This document shows, piece by piece, positions 44,282-52,024 of a DNA stretch of 64,000 bases (positions within the stretch are counted from its first letter, which is position 1; every line of letters starts with the position of its first letter). The DNA lies in NCBI RefSeq assembly GCF_001434365.1, contig NZ_AZFN01000010.1:1-64000 (forward strand). The letters are read 5' to 3'. The translations under genes were made by a program, and so were the position numbers. The stretch is from Limosilactobacillus gastricus DSM 16045. GTDB lineage: Bacteria > Bacillota > Bacilli > Lactobacillales > Lactobacillaceae. Below the pieces are notes generated by a model. It did not search any database. It worked only from the letters and a program-made list of their open reading frames with translations, and was not told the origin of the DNA.

Positions 44282-45159
44282 AATGGCGACAACTCTTTTC
44301 AGATCAAAATATTAGTCGAAAAAAGAATCGGTTAATAATCACCATGGTTAGTTTAGTTTTAATCATGCTCTTTATTCCGACTTATTTTTGGACGAAAACG
44401 AATCATAAGGTGATGTATGACCGTTATAATTCTCGAATGTCCCCGATTATCATGGTTCCGGGAAGTTCGGCCTCTATTAACCGTTTTAATTCCTTAGTTT
44501 CCTTACTAAATCAGGACACTAATCGGAAACATAGTCTTTTAAAGGTTGAGGTTGAAAATAACGGGAAACTGGAGTATACGGGGAAAATTAATAAAAATGA
44601 TCGGGAGCCCATCATTGTGGTGGGGTTCGAAAATAATCATGATGGCTATTCTAATATTAAAAAGCAGGCCACCATGTTGAACCAGGCTTTTAAGAGCTTA
44701 TCCACGCGTTATCATTTTAATAACTTCAAGGCCTTTGGCCATTCCAATGGGGGCTTAATTTGGACTCGGTGGATTGAAACCTATTATGCAGATTATAGCG
44801 ATCAGATTGAGCTAAAGACCTTGATGACTGTTGGGACCCCTTATAACTTTGATGAAACATCTACGTCACGGCCAACGCAAATGTTAAGTGATTTCATCAA
44901 AAATCGGCGTAAAATTCCCACTGATTTAAATGTCTTTGCCATTATCGGGACGCAGAGCTTTACCTCGGATGGTTTAGTGCCGGAAGCGAGTGCTCAAGCC
45001 GGAAAGTATGTTTACCAGAATCAGGCTAAGTCATATACGACCTTGACGGTTTCCGGCGATAATGCGCAACATTCAAGTTTGCCACAAAATCGTCAGATCA
45101 TCCAGATGATTGAACAATATCTGATGGATACTAATCGGGGCACGAATAATAGCCGTTAA
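44278..45159 (+). CDS. Membrane-anchored alpha/beta hydrolase (DUF915)
   Basis: This 293-residue protein has one N-terminal membrane helix (about 18-38) with the catalytic domain predicted outside. The nucleophile elbow GHSNGG has S156, with candidate triad partners D231 (SDGLVPE) and H265 (GDNAQHSSL). The oxyanion strand IIMVPGSSAS is present. This matches the DUF915 family common in lactobacilli. It is translationally coupled to the EIIC-like gene, suggesting joint action at the membrane. The substrate is unknown; lipid or cell-surface ester are possibilities only. Confidence 0.87.
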   Translation: MKWRQLFSDQNISRKKNRLIITMVSLVLIMLFIPTYFWTKTNHKVMYDRYNSRMSPIIMVPGSSASINRFNSLVSLLNQDTNRKHSLLKVEVENNGKLEYTGKINKNDREPIIVVGFENNHDGYSNIKKQATMLNQAFKSLSTRYHFNNFKAFGHSNGGLIWTRWIETYYADYSDQIELKTLMTVGTPYNFDETSTSRPTQMLSDFIKNRRKIPTDLNVFAIIGTQSFTSDGLVPEASAQAGKYVYQNQAKSYTTLTVSGDNAQHSSLPQNRQIIQMIEQYLMDTNRGTNNSR

Positions 45160-45168
45160 ATGACCGAA

Positions 45169-45207
45169 AAAAAGCAGCCTGAGGGTTATGACCTTCCGGC
45201 TGCTTTT
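45169..45207 (+). terminator. Terminator after the DUF915 gene
   Basis: AAAGCAGCC pairs with GGCTGCTTT (inner AGG/CCT pairing extends it), followed by Ts. Confidence 0.8.
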
Positions 45208-45223
45208 AAAGCTGTAAATTAAG

Positions 45224-45264
45224 ATTCATGAACTTCAATAAAAAAACTTATCGACTTCATGAAT
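45224..45264. repeat. Inverted repeat ATTCATGAA / TTCATGAAT upstream of a serine hydrolase
   Basis: ATTCATGAA (45224-45232) and TTCATGAAT (45256-45264) are perfect inverted copies 23 bases apart, each containing the palindrome TTCATGAA. They lie 45-85 bases before the serine-hydrolase start and could be an operator pair; no regulator is adjacent. Confidence 0.4.
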
Positions 45265-45308
45265 TGCGATGCAGATTTCATTATGATGGGGGCAGAGGAA
45301 TATGATAT

Positions 45309-46397
45309 ATGAAAAAGAAAATTGGTTTATTTATTTTAACACTCTTAGTGGTCGGGTTCGGATGCTGGGGACAGGCGCAAGCTGCCTCAACCAAGACAAT
45401 CAAACAGACTATTAACCAATTGGTTAAGCAAAAAGGCTTTTCGGGGACGATTACGGTGGTTAAAAATGGCCGAGTAATTATTCAAACTAGTCGGGGTTAT
45501 GCCAATTATGTAAAGAAGCAACCTAACCGCAGTCAAAATCAGTATCAAATTGCTTCAATTCAAAAGTCGATGACCGCCGAAATGATCGCCAAGCTCGCCA
45601 GTCAAAAGAAGTTATCCTTAAATGACAAATTAAGTAAATACTATCCCAAGATAAAGAATGCAGACCAAGTCACCCTGCGCCAGTTACTGAACATGGTTTC
45701 AGGTTTGAAAGTTTCATCAACTATTTCACTGCATTCTTTTAAGAGCCAACAGGCCTATTTAAACTATCTAGGTTCTCATGCAACCATTCAGACAAACAAG
45801 ATTGGCCAGTGGCAGTATTCGTCCTTTAACTATAATTTACTGGCGGGGATTGTCGAACAGGTTTCTGGAAAAAGCTATCAGCAATATTTTGAACAAGTGA
45901 TCGCTAAGCCGTTAGGACTTAAGAATTATAGTTTTGTCACAAAGTTCAGTTCCAAGGTTGCCCAGGGATATTACAACCGCGGTTTAAGTCGCTATCAAGC
46001 CGCCGGCAAGCCAGGAAAACCCAGCCAGTATATGTCCTTTGGTGCTGGAACGATCGCAATGTCCGGTCAAGATTTATATAAAGTGTTAGCCGCCATGTTA
46101 TCTGGAAAATTAATTGGTACTAGCAATGCCCAAGACTTGTACTCCAGTAAATATTTGTCAGGAACTACTTATACGGCCGGCTTTTATCATGTTGGTCAAC
46201 AATTAATCAAAAATCAGGCCACCTATCATATGCATGGGCGCCAATCTGGGGTTGATACTGCTGTTGAAATTTCGGCTGACGGGCAAAATGCAGTGATTGT
46301 TCAATCGAATAACGGGACCTTAACTAGTGGTGGCACGGTTAATCATGTTATCGACTTACCAATTTACCAAAAATTAGTTGGTTACGATGATAATTAA
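45309..46397 (+). CDS. Secreted beta-lactamase-related serine hydrolase
   Basis: This 362-residue protein starts with a signal peptide (MKKKIGLFILTLLVVGFGCW, cleavage probably after AQAA). It has the class C/PBP4-like SxxK motif in ASIQKSMTA (about S81-K84) and a Y-x-N equivalent in SSFNYNLLAG. A third motif, HGRQSG, replaces KTG. A basic N-terminal region after the signal may bind the wall. Such proteins are D,D-peptidases or esterases, not proven beta-lactamases. It stands alone between a terminator and the convergent dipeptidase gene. Confidence 0.87.
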   Translation: MKKKIGLFILTLLVVGFGCWGQAQAASTKTIKQTINQLVKQKGFSGTITVVKNGRVIIQTSRGYANYVKKQPNRSQNQYQIASIQKSMTAEMIAKLASQKKLSLNDKLSKYYPKIKNADQVTLRQLLNMVSGLKVSSTISLHSFKSQQAYLNYLGSHATIQTNKIGQWQYSSFNYNLLAGIVEQVSGKSYQQYFEQVIAKPLGLKNYSFVTKFSSKVAQGYYNRGLSRYQAAGKPGKPSQYMSFGAGTIAMSGQDLYKVLAAMLSGKLIGTSNAQDLYSSKYLSGTTYTAGFYHVGQQLIKNQATYHMHGRQSGVDTAVEISADGQNAVIVQSNNGTLTSGGTVNHVIDLPIYQKLVGYDDN

Positions 46398-47800
46398 AGA
46401 TTAGCATCGGTATTGAAATTTAAAGGACTGTCATCAGTTAAGTCGGTTAATAAGCGCATCGCTAGCTTTTGATATTGTTCCAAGGCCCAAGCGGCAAATT
46501 GATTATTCCGTTCGTTGATCAATGATGAATGTTCTTCCATTGGGGTTGTATTAAGCAATTGATCCATTTCATGAATAAAAGTCAATGCTTGTGTAGTTAC
46601 GGTTTGTTGTACTTCATTCAGTAAGGGCCAGCCGATTTTGAGGTTGTGGTCAACGAGCACCCCGACATGTTTATAGACCCAATAAGCAGAATCCAAGGAA
46701 GCTGGTAGGCTTCCTTTTTGATATGCAGGGAGGGTTTGCGTTAATCCATTATAAAAGGGAATAAAGTTACTTTGCGCCCCCACGCCCATCGATAGCCAAT
46801 GCAGATTTGCGCTCGGCCGATTCATTTGTAAGAGATGAGACTCTTGCGTTTTGGCTAAACTAATTGGTCGATAGCGACGACTGGCGACTTGATCCGCACT
46901 ATTGAGTGGATCATAAATGGTTCCTTGGAAATGAGAATTAAGATATTCTTGTGCATCCAAGATAGATAAGCGTTTTTCTGGTCGCATGATGAAGGGCAGG
47001 TTCTGATCTTCTGGATGTTCAACTGTGGCTGCTTGAGGACTAAATAAGTGGTGACCATACCAAACTCGTGGCGTGCTATAAATAGCATCGGCAGGCGTGG
47101 CCGTTCCAAAAATTTGGCGAAAATTGAAAGAATCAGGGTGGGGATTGAGTTGATGTTGGTTAACGAACTGAACAATCTCAGGATGGTACATGAAATTAGT
47201 CGAGTCATTAAAATCAATTTCTTGAATGGCTAATTGATTACCTGCGACGGCATAGGCATCGTCAGGGATTCGTTGTGCGACCCAGTAATGACCAGACCCG
47301 ATTTCCATATACCAGGCTTCAGCGTTGTCTGCAAACAAAATACCATTCGTTTCGCCCGTCCCATATTGAGCGATTAAATCTCCCAAACGCTGGACTCCTT
47401 CTCGCGCTGATTTCACAAAGGGGAGGACTAGGGTAACCATGGCTTCTTCGTTAACGCCATTTTCAACATAGGGATCGGCACTCAAGACTAAGTCGTTAGA
47501 ATAGGCCGATTCGGTGGCACTCATAGCAACATCAAACTCGTTAATGCCATCTTCTTCAAACAGTCCTGCTTGATCAGTCCACTCTGGAGTGGCTGAATAT
47601 CGATAAGATGGTTGTGGCAGTGGGATCTTTACTCCGGTATCCTTTGAGATAAATTCGGCAGGTAAATCACCATGAGGGTGAACAATAAAGTGTTTTGGCC
47701 AGGAGGCTTTTGAATCTTCGTTTCGCCCGATAATGATTGAATGGTCAATCGTGGCGTTTTTCCCAATTAAAATACTAGTACAAGCAGATAATTCATTCAT
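46394..47800 (-). CDS. pepD: C69 family dipeptidase (PepD)
   Basis: PepD is an Ntn-hydrolase dipeptidase used in peptide nutrition of lactobacilli. The 468-residue protein has a short propeptide MNELSA before the presumed N-terminal nucleophile C7, then IGRNEDSKASWPKH and the conserved GTGETNGILFADNAEAWYMEIGSGH region (about 166-190). The ATG has a GAGGAAA site. Its end overlaps the convergent serine hydrolase by 4 bases. Confidence 0.93.
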   Translation of the reverse strand: MNELSACTSILIGKNATIDHSIIIGRNEDSKASWPKHFIVHPHGDLPAEFISKDTGVKIPLPQPSYRYSATPEWTDQAGLFEEDGINEFDVAMSATESAYSNDLVLSADPYVENGVNEEAMVTLVLPFVKSAREGVQRLGDLIAQYGTGETNGILFADNAEAWYMEIGSGHYWVAQRIPDDAYAVAGNQLAIQEIDFNDSTNFMYHPEIVQFVNQHQLNPHPDSFNFRQIFGTATPADAIYSTPRVWYGHHLFSPQAATVEHPEDQNLPFIMRPEKRLSILDAQEYLNSHFQGTIYDPLNSADQVASRRYRPISLAKTQESHLLQMNRPSANLHWLSMGVGAQSNFIPFYNGLTQTLPAYQKGSLPASLDSAYWVYKHVGVLVDHNLKIGWPLLNEVQQTVTTQALTFIHEMDQLLNTTPMEEHSSLINERNNQFAAWALEQYQKLAMRLLTDLTDDSPLNFNTDANL

Positions 47801-47867
47801 TTAGGTTTCCTCAGATATATACGTTATAATAAGATTTGATATTAATTTTAGAGAAGGTAGCAAAAAG

Positions 47868-49694
47868 ATGCAATTATCTATTTTCATAGTCATGGCAGTA
47901 GCTTTAGCGGTCCCAATTTTAATGGCTCGGTTTAAGGTTACCGCCGTACCCACTGCCATTGCAGAAATTGTAATTGGGATGTTAATAGGGCAGAGTGGAT
48001 TTGGGTGGGTCCAGACTAACAGTAGCTTAACTCTTTTATCGTCCCTCGGTGTGATTATTTTAATGTTTCTCTCAGGGATGGAAATCGATTTTTCCTTATT
48101 TAAACGAGCGGAAAAACCAAAGTCAGGGGCCAATCCGGTTAAATTGGCGACCGGTGCTTTTTTGATGAATGTGGTTATGGCTTTAATCATTGCCACTATT
48201 TTAAAGTTCACGGGACTCTTTAATGACTTATTCTTGTCACTGATTATCTTTACCACAGTGGCATTAGGTGTGGTCATTGCGACCCTAAAAGAAAAAGAAA
48301 TTTTAAGTCGTCCAGTTGGGCAAACGATTCTGTTAACAGCTGTGTTTGGTGAAATTTTCCCCATGTTTATGCTGACGGTTTATGGATCGGTTAATGGCGG
48401 CAATGCCCGTGGCATCTGGTTGATTGTCTTACCACTAATTGTGGCAATTATTCTGTTAAATCGGTTTAAGCAACCTTATCTATGGTTTGCTAAAATGACC
48501 AAAGCCACCACCCAATTGGATATTCGGCTCGCTTTCTTCTTGATTTTTACTTTGGTGATTGTCGCAGAACGGGTTGGGGCAGAGAATATTCTCGGGGCCT
48601 TCCTAGCGGGGATGGTCATGAAATTATTGGAACCATCGGAAGCTACGATGGATAAGTTAACATCAATTGGCTATGGTTTCTTTATTCCAATTTTCTTTAT
48701 CATGACCGGGGTGAAGTTGGATTTACGTTCTTTATTTGCAAATCCCAATGCGCTCGCCTTGATTCCGGTGATGGTGGCGAGTTTCATTCTGGCTAAGATA
48801 TTTAGTTTCTTGGTTTTACGTCGCCAATTTTCTAACCGTAATTCTTTTGCGGCAGCCTTTTTAACTGTCACAACGATTACCTTGGTTTTACCATCACTTC
48901 AGGTCGCAAGAAATCTCAAGATGATTAGTGCCACCCAATCTGATGCGGTGACTTTAGCTGCGATTGTGGTATGTATTATTTCGCCCATTATCTTTAATAG
49001 TACTTTTAAGCTAGAGAAAGCCGACAAGATCAAACAGAGGGTCGTTTTTATTGGGACCAACATTTTGACCGTTCCAATTGCCCAGCAATTATCCAGTAAT
49101 TGGTATGATGTTCGGATGGTCACCAACAAGTTAGAAAACTATCAGGTTTATGATAGTGAATTTGATAATCTAACTTTAATTGAAGAGATTTCAGCTGATA
49201 AACTATTGGATCAAGGATTTTTAGATGCTGACGTGATCGTATACGGTTTTCGTGATGATAAGCTGAATGCGAAGTTGTCATTAGCGACAAAGGAGCACAG
49301 TAATGCCCGCGTTATTACCAGCTTCCAAAATCGTGAATATCTTGATCAGGTGTTTGATAAATTAGCTGCAGCGGGAATTGAAGTCTTTAATCTCTATCAA
49401 GTTCAATCAACTTTCTTGCGGGAATGGATTGAGTCACCATCTCTAATTCAAATGTTGCAAGACAATGAAGCCGGAATCTTTGAAGTCGAGATTCGGGATC
49501 ATCGGTATTCTGGACAACAGTTAATGACCTTGCCATTCATTGATAAGATGACGATTAGTCGAATTCGCCGCGGCAAAGAATGGATTACTCCTCATGGGAC
49601 GACGGTGATTGAATATGGTGATCGTCTGATCTTTACGGCTAAACATCATCGCGATGTAGTTGCAATTCGTCAAGCTTTGAGCCAACCAAATTAA
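47868..49694 (+). CDS. Kef-type cation:proton antiporter with TrkA/RCK domains (CPA2)
   Basis: This 608-residue protein has about 12 helices of the CPA2 exchanger domain (residues 1-385), with FLSGMEIDFSLFK, a helix 5-6 region around VALGVVIATLKEKEIL and GAFLAGMVMKLLEPSE. A cytoplasmic TrkA-N domain (about 392-510, with VVFIGTNILTVPIAQQL in place of the usual GxGxxG) and a TrkA-C domain (about 520-605) follow. It likely exchanges K+ or Na+ for H+. The altered glycine motif makes NAD binding doubtful. A TATAAT -10 lies at 47825-47830. Confidence 0.9.
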   Translation: MQLSIFIVMAVALAVPILMARFKVTAVPTAIAEIVIGMLIGQSGFGWVQTNSSLTLLSSLGVIILMFLSGMEIDFSLFKRAEKPKSGANPVKLATGAFLMNVVMALIIATILKFTGLFNDLFLSLIIFTTVALGVVIATLKEKEILSRPVGQTILLTAVFGEIFPMFMLTVYGSVNGGNARGIWLIVLPLIVAIILLNRFKQPYLWFAKMTKATTQLDIRLAFFLIFTLVIVAERVGAENILGAFLAGMVMKLLEPSEATMDKLTSIGYGFFIPIFFIMTGVKLDLRSLFANPNALALIPVMVASFILAKIFSFLVLRRQFSNRNSFAAAFLTVTTITLVLPSLQVARNLKMISATQSDAVTLAAIVVCIISPIIFNSTFKLEKADKIKQRVVFIGTNILTVPIAQQLSSNWYDVRMVTNKLENYQVYDSEFDNLTLIEEISADKLLDQGFLDADVIVYGFRDDKLNAKLSLATKEHSNARVITSFQNREYLDQVFDKLAAAGIEVFNLYQVQSTFLREWIESPSLIQMLQDNEAGIFEVEIRDHRYSGQQLMTLPFIDKMTISRIRRGKEWITPHGTTVIEYGDRLIFTAKHHRDVVAIRQALSQPN

Positions 49695-49703
49695 GAAATC
49701 AAA

Positions 49704-49733
49704 TTGCGATAGATAACTGATTTATGGTATATT
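49704..49733 (+). promoter_or_regulatory. Promoter of the tautomerase gene
   Basis: TTGCGA (49704-49709), an 18-base spacer and TATATT (49728-49733). Confidence 0.45.
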
Positions 49734-49760
49734 GATAGTAAATTCCAGGAGGCGCAAACT

Positions 49761-49946
49761 ATGCCATTAGTACATATTGATTTGATTGAAGGTCGGAGTG
49801 ACGAACAATTACGCAACCTTGTTAAGGATGTTACAGAAGCCATTTCAAAGAACGCTAATGTTCCTGCTGATCGGGTTCATATTGTTTTAAATGAAATGCG
49901 GAAAGATCGTTACAGTGTTGCTGGCAAAATGGCCGACGGCAAGTAA
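49761..49946 (+). CDS. 4-oxalocrotonate tautomerase family protein
   Basis: This 61-residue protein has the catalytic N-terminal proline (exposed after Met removal, MPLVHIDLIEGR) and the usual beta-alpha-beta length. The family catalyses keto-enol tautomerisation as hexamers; the physiological substrate in lactobacilli is unknown. The ATG follows CAGGAGGCG. A terminator closes this single-gene unit. Confidence 0.92.
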   Translation: MPLVHIDLIEGRSDEQLRNLVKDVTEAISKNANVPADRVHIVLNEMRKDRYSVAGKMADGK

Positions 49947-49970
49947 TGATTAATATTTTAGTGTTGTAGG

Positions 49971-50000
49971 GGCTGGGAATTTATTCCTAGCCTTTCTTTT
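49971..50000 (+). terminator. Terminator between the tautomerase gene and glpK
   Basis: GGCTGGGAAT (49971-49980) pairs with ATTCCTAGCC (49983-49992, one G-T pair), then TTTCTTTT. The tract runs straight into an ATG at 50001. Confidence 0.85.
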
Positions 50001-50018
50001 ATGACTTGGAGCAGACCA

Positions 50019-51545
50019 GTGAACAACGAACAATATATTCTAGCGATTGACCAGGGGACTACTAGCTCGCGGGCTATTATTTTTGATCATCAAGGACAAG
50101 AAGTAGCCATTGCCCAACAAGAATTCCCACAATACTTTCCCAAACCAGGGTGGGTCGAACATGATGCCCTTGAAATCTGGGACAGTGTTCAATCAGTAGT
50201 TTCGGAAGTGATGATCAAGAGCCAGATTAAACCATATAGAATTGCAGCCATTGGGATCACGAACCAACGGGAAACTACCGTTATCTGGGATAAAGCAACT
50301 GGGCAGCCAATTGCCCATGCCATTGTTTGGCAATCGAAGCAAACCAGTGACTTGGCCGAAAAATTGATCGCGGATGGCTATACTGAATTAATTCATCAAA
50401 AAACTGGCTTAGTCATTGATTCCTACTTCTCCGCCACCAAAATTAAATGGTTACTTGATCATGTTGAAGGCGCTCGGGAGCGGGCCCAACGGGGTGAATT
50501 GTTATTTGGCACGATTGACTCTTGGTTATTATGGAACTTTACAGGGGGGCAAGTTCATGCTACGGATGTCACGAATGCTAGTCGTACAATGCTCTTTAAT
50601 ATCCATAATTTAGACTGGGATCAAGATATTTTGGATCTCTTAGATATTCCGCGAGCCATGTTGCCGACCGTGAAAGAATCATCGGCGATCTTTGGTTATA
50701 CCGGTGATTACCATTTTTATGGCGTTCAAATTCCGATTGCGGGAATTGCGGGGGATCAACAAGCAGCCTTATTTGGTCAAACTGCTTTTCAACAAGGTGA
50801 TGTCAAGAACACCTACGGAACAGGAGCTTTTACCGTTATGAATACGGGGATAAAGCCAACGCTTTCCCAAAGTGGGCTCTTAACGACAATCGCTTACGGT
50901 TTAAATGGACAGATTAATTATGCCTTAGAAGGTAGTATCTTTGTGGCGGGATCGGCCATTCAATGGCTACGAGATGGTCTAGCGTTTTTTGAACATGCCA
51001 GTGATTCAGAGAAATTAGCTACCAAGGCGGAATCCACCGGTGGAGTGTATGTAGTTCCGTCATTTACGGGACTAGGGGCACCATATTGGGATCAAGAAGT
51101 CCGCGGCGCCATGTTTGGCTTAACCCGGGGAACAAGTCGCGCTCAGATCATTCGGGCGACTTTGGAGGCCATTGCCTTTCAAACTCGCGATGTGGTTGAT
51201 ACGATGGTTAAGGAAACCCAATTACCTTTATCACGTCTAGCAGTGGATGGTGGAGCATCCCGAAACAACTTCTTATTACAATTCCAAGCCGATCTTTTAC
51301 AAACGACTATTGTTCGCGCCCAAATTGAAGAAACGACGGCCCTCGGGGCGGCCTTTTTAGCTGGATTAGCGGTTGACTTTTGGGAAGATCAAGCAGAGTT
51401 GGTAAGTTTGAGTCATGCTGGGCAACAATACCAATCGAAAATGTCGGCAACCGATGCTAACCAACGCTATCAAGGGTGGCAGCGAGCCATCCAAGCCGTT
51501 CGCTTTTATAGTCATGGGGGATTAGATGACAATTCAACCAAATAA
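50019..51545 (+). CDS. glpK: Glycerol kinase
   Basis: GlpK phosphorylates glycerol to glycerol 3-phosphate. The 508-residue FGGY kinase has [17 protein letters not shown], the substrate region [26 protein letters not shown], the ATP motif NTYGTGAF and the C-terminal [18 protein letters not shown] at 50019 is preferred, with TTGGAG as ribosome site; the in-frame ATG at 50001 lies directly on the terminator U tract. No glpD or glpF is adjacent, unlike many lactobacilli. The unknown gene overlaps its last 20 bases. Confidence 0.95.
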   Translation: MNNEQYILAIDQGTTSSRAIIFDHQGQEVAIAQQEFPQYFPKPGWVEHDALEIWDSVQSVVSEVMIKSQIKPYRIAAIGITNQRETTVIWDKATGQPIAHAIVWQSKQTSDLAEKLIADGYTELIHQKTGLVIDSYFSATKIKWLLDHVEGARERAQRGELLFGTIDSWLLWNFTGGQVHATDVTNASRTMLFNIHNLDWDQDILDLLDIPRAMLPTVKESSAIFGYTGDYHFYGVQIPIAGIAGDQQAALFGQTAFQQGDVKNTYGTGAFTVMNTGIKPTLSQSGLLTTIAYGLNGQINYALEGSIFVAGSAIQWLRDGLAFFEHASDSEKLATKAESTGGVYVVPSFTGLGAPYWDQEVRGAMFGLTRGTSRAQIIRATLEAIAFQTRDVVDTMVKETQLPLSRLAVDGGASRNNFLLQFQADLLQTTIVRAQIEETTALGAAFLAGLAVDFWEDQAELVSLSHAGQQYQSKMSATDANQRYQGWQRAIQAVRFYSHGGLDDNSTK

Positions 51546-52020
51546 AATGCAAGCTCAATTAGAGCAACTTATTCAACAGTCGGGTCTTGCTTATCTTACT
51601 TTGGATGAAAATTTTTTATTAAATCTTGCTGATCAGTGGACAGAAATGACTAGTAGCCAATTGGTTGTCGGCTCTGAGGCGGCTAATTTGTATTGGCAGG
51701 CGACTGGACAATGGTGGCAGTCAGTTAAGAAAGCACCGGCTAAGGTTAGTCAATTAACTCCTTTTGAAGATCAGGCTCAAATGCATAAAGCGATTGATGA
51801 TACGCAGGGGTTAATTAATCAAGCGATGCGAGCGGTTGAAACCTGGGTTCAAAGGAATGAAGATAATGCTTTTATTAGCTCGGGTAAAGTGGTGCAGTTG
51901 ATGCTGCAGCGTTTAGCAGATTTTCAGTTAAGCGGTCAGTCTCAAGAAGAGCTTGAATATATTAATGCTTTTTGGCAAACGATCCTTAAGGTTTGGACGC
52001 AGAATATTGGTGGAGAATAG
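51526..52020 (+). CDS. Hypothetical soluble protein
   Basis: I do not recognise this 164-residue protein. It is acidic to neutral, probably all-helical, rich in Gln and Trp (QWWQ near residue 58, ETWVQRN near 105), with no membrane segment, signal or metal motif. It has a good GGGGGAT ribosome site before the ATG, overlaps glpK by 20 bases and ends 4 bases before the YfhO gene, so it is probably translated as part of a glpK-X-yfhO unit. Confidence 0.65.
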   Translation: MTIQPNKMQAQLEQLIQQSGLAYLTLDENFLLNLADQWTEMTSSQLVVGSEAANLYWQATGQWWQSVKKAPAKVSQLTPFEDQAQMHKAIDDTQGLINQAMRAVETWVQRNEDNAFISSGKVVQLMLQRLADFQLSGQSQEELEYINAFWQTILKVWTQNIGGE

Positions 52021-52024
52021 TAAA

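Noticed and set aside
47801-48364. Long minus-strand reading frame antisense to the Kef antiporter gene
   Set aside because: It mirrors the hydrophobic coding sequence of the plus-strand gene, has no ribosome site and resembles no known protein.
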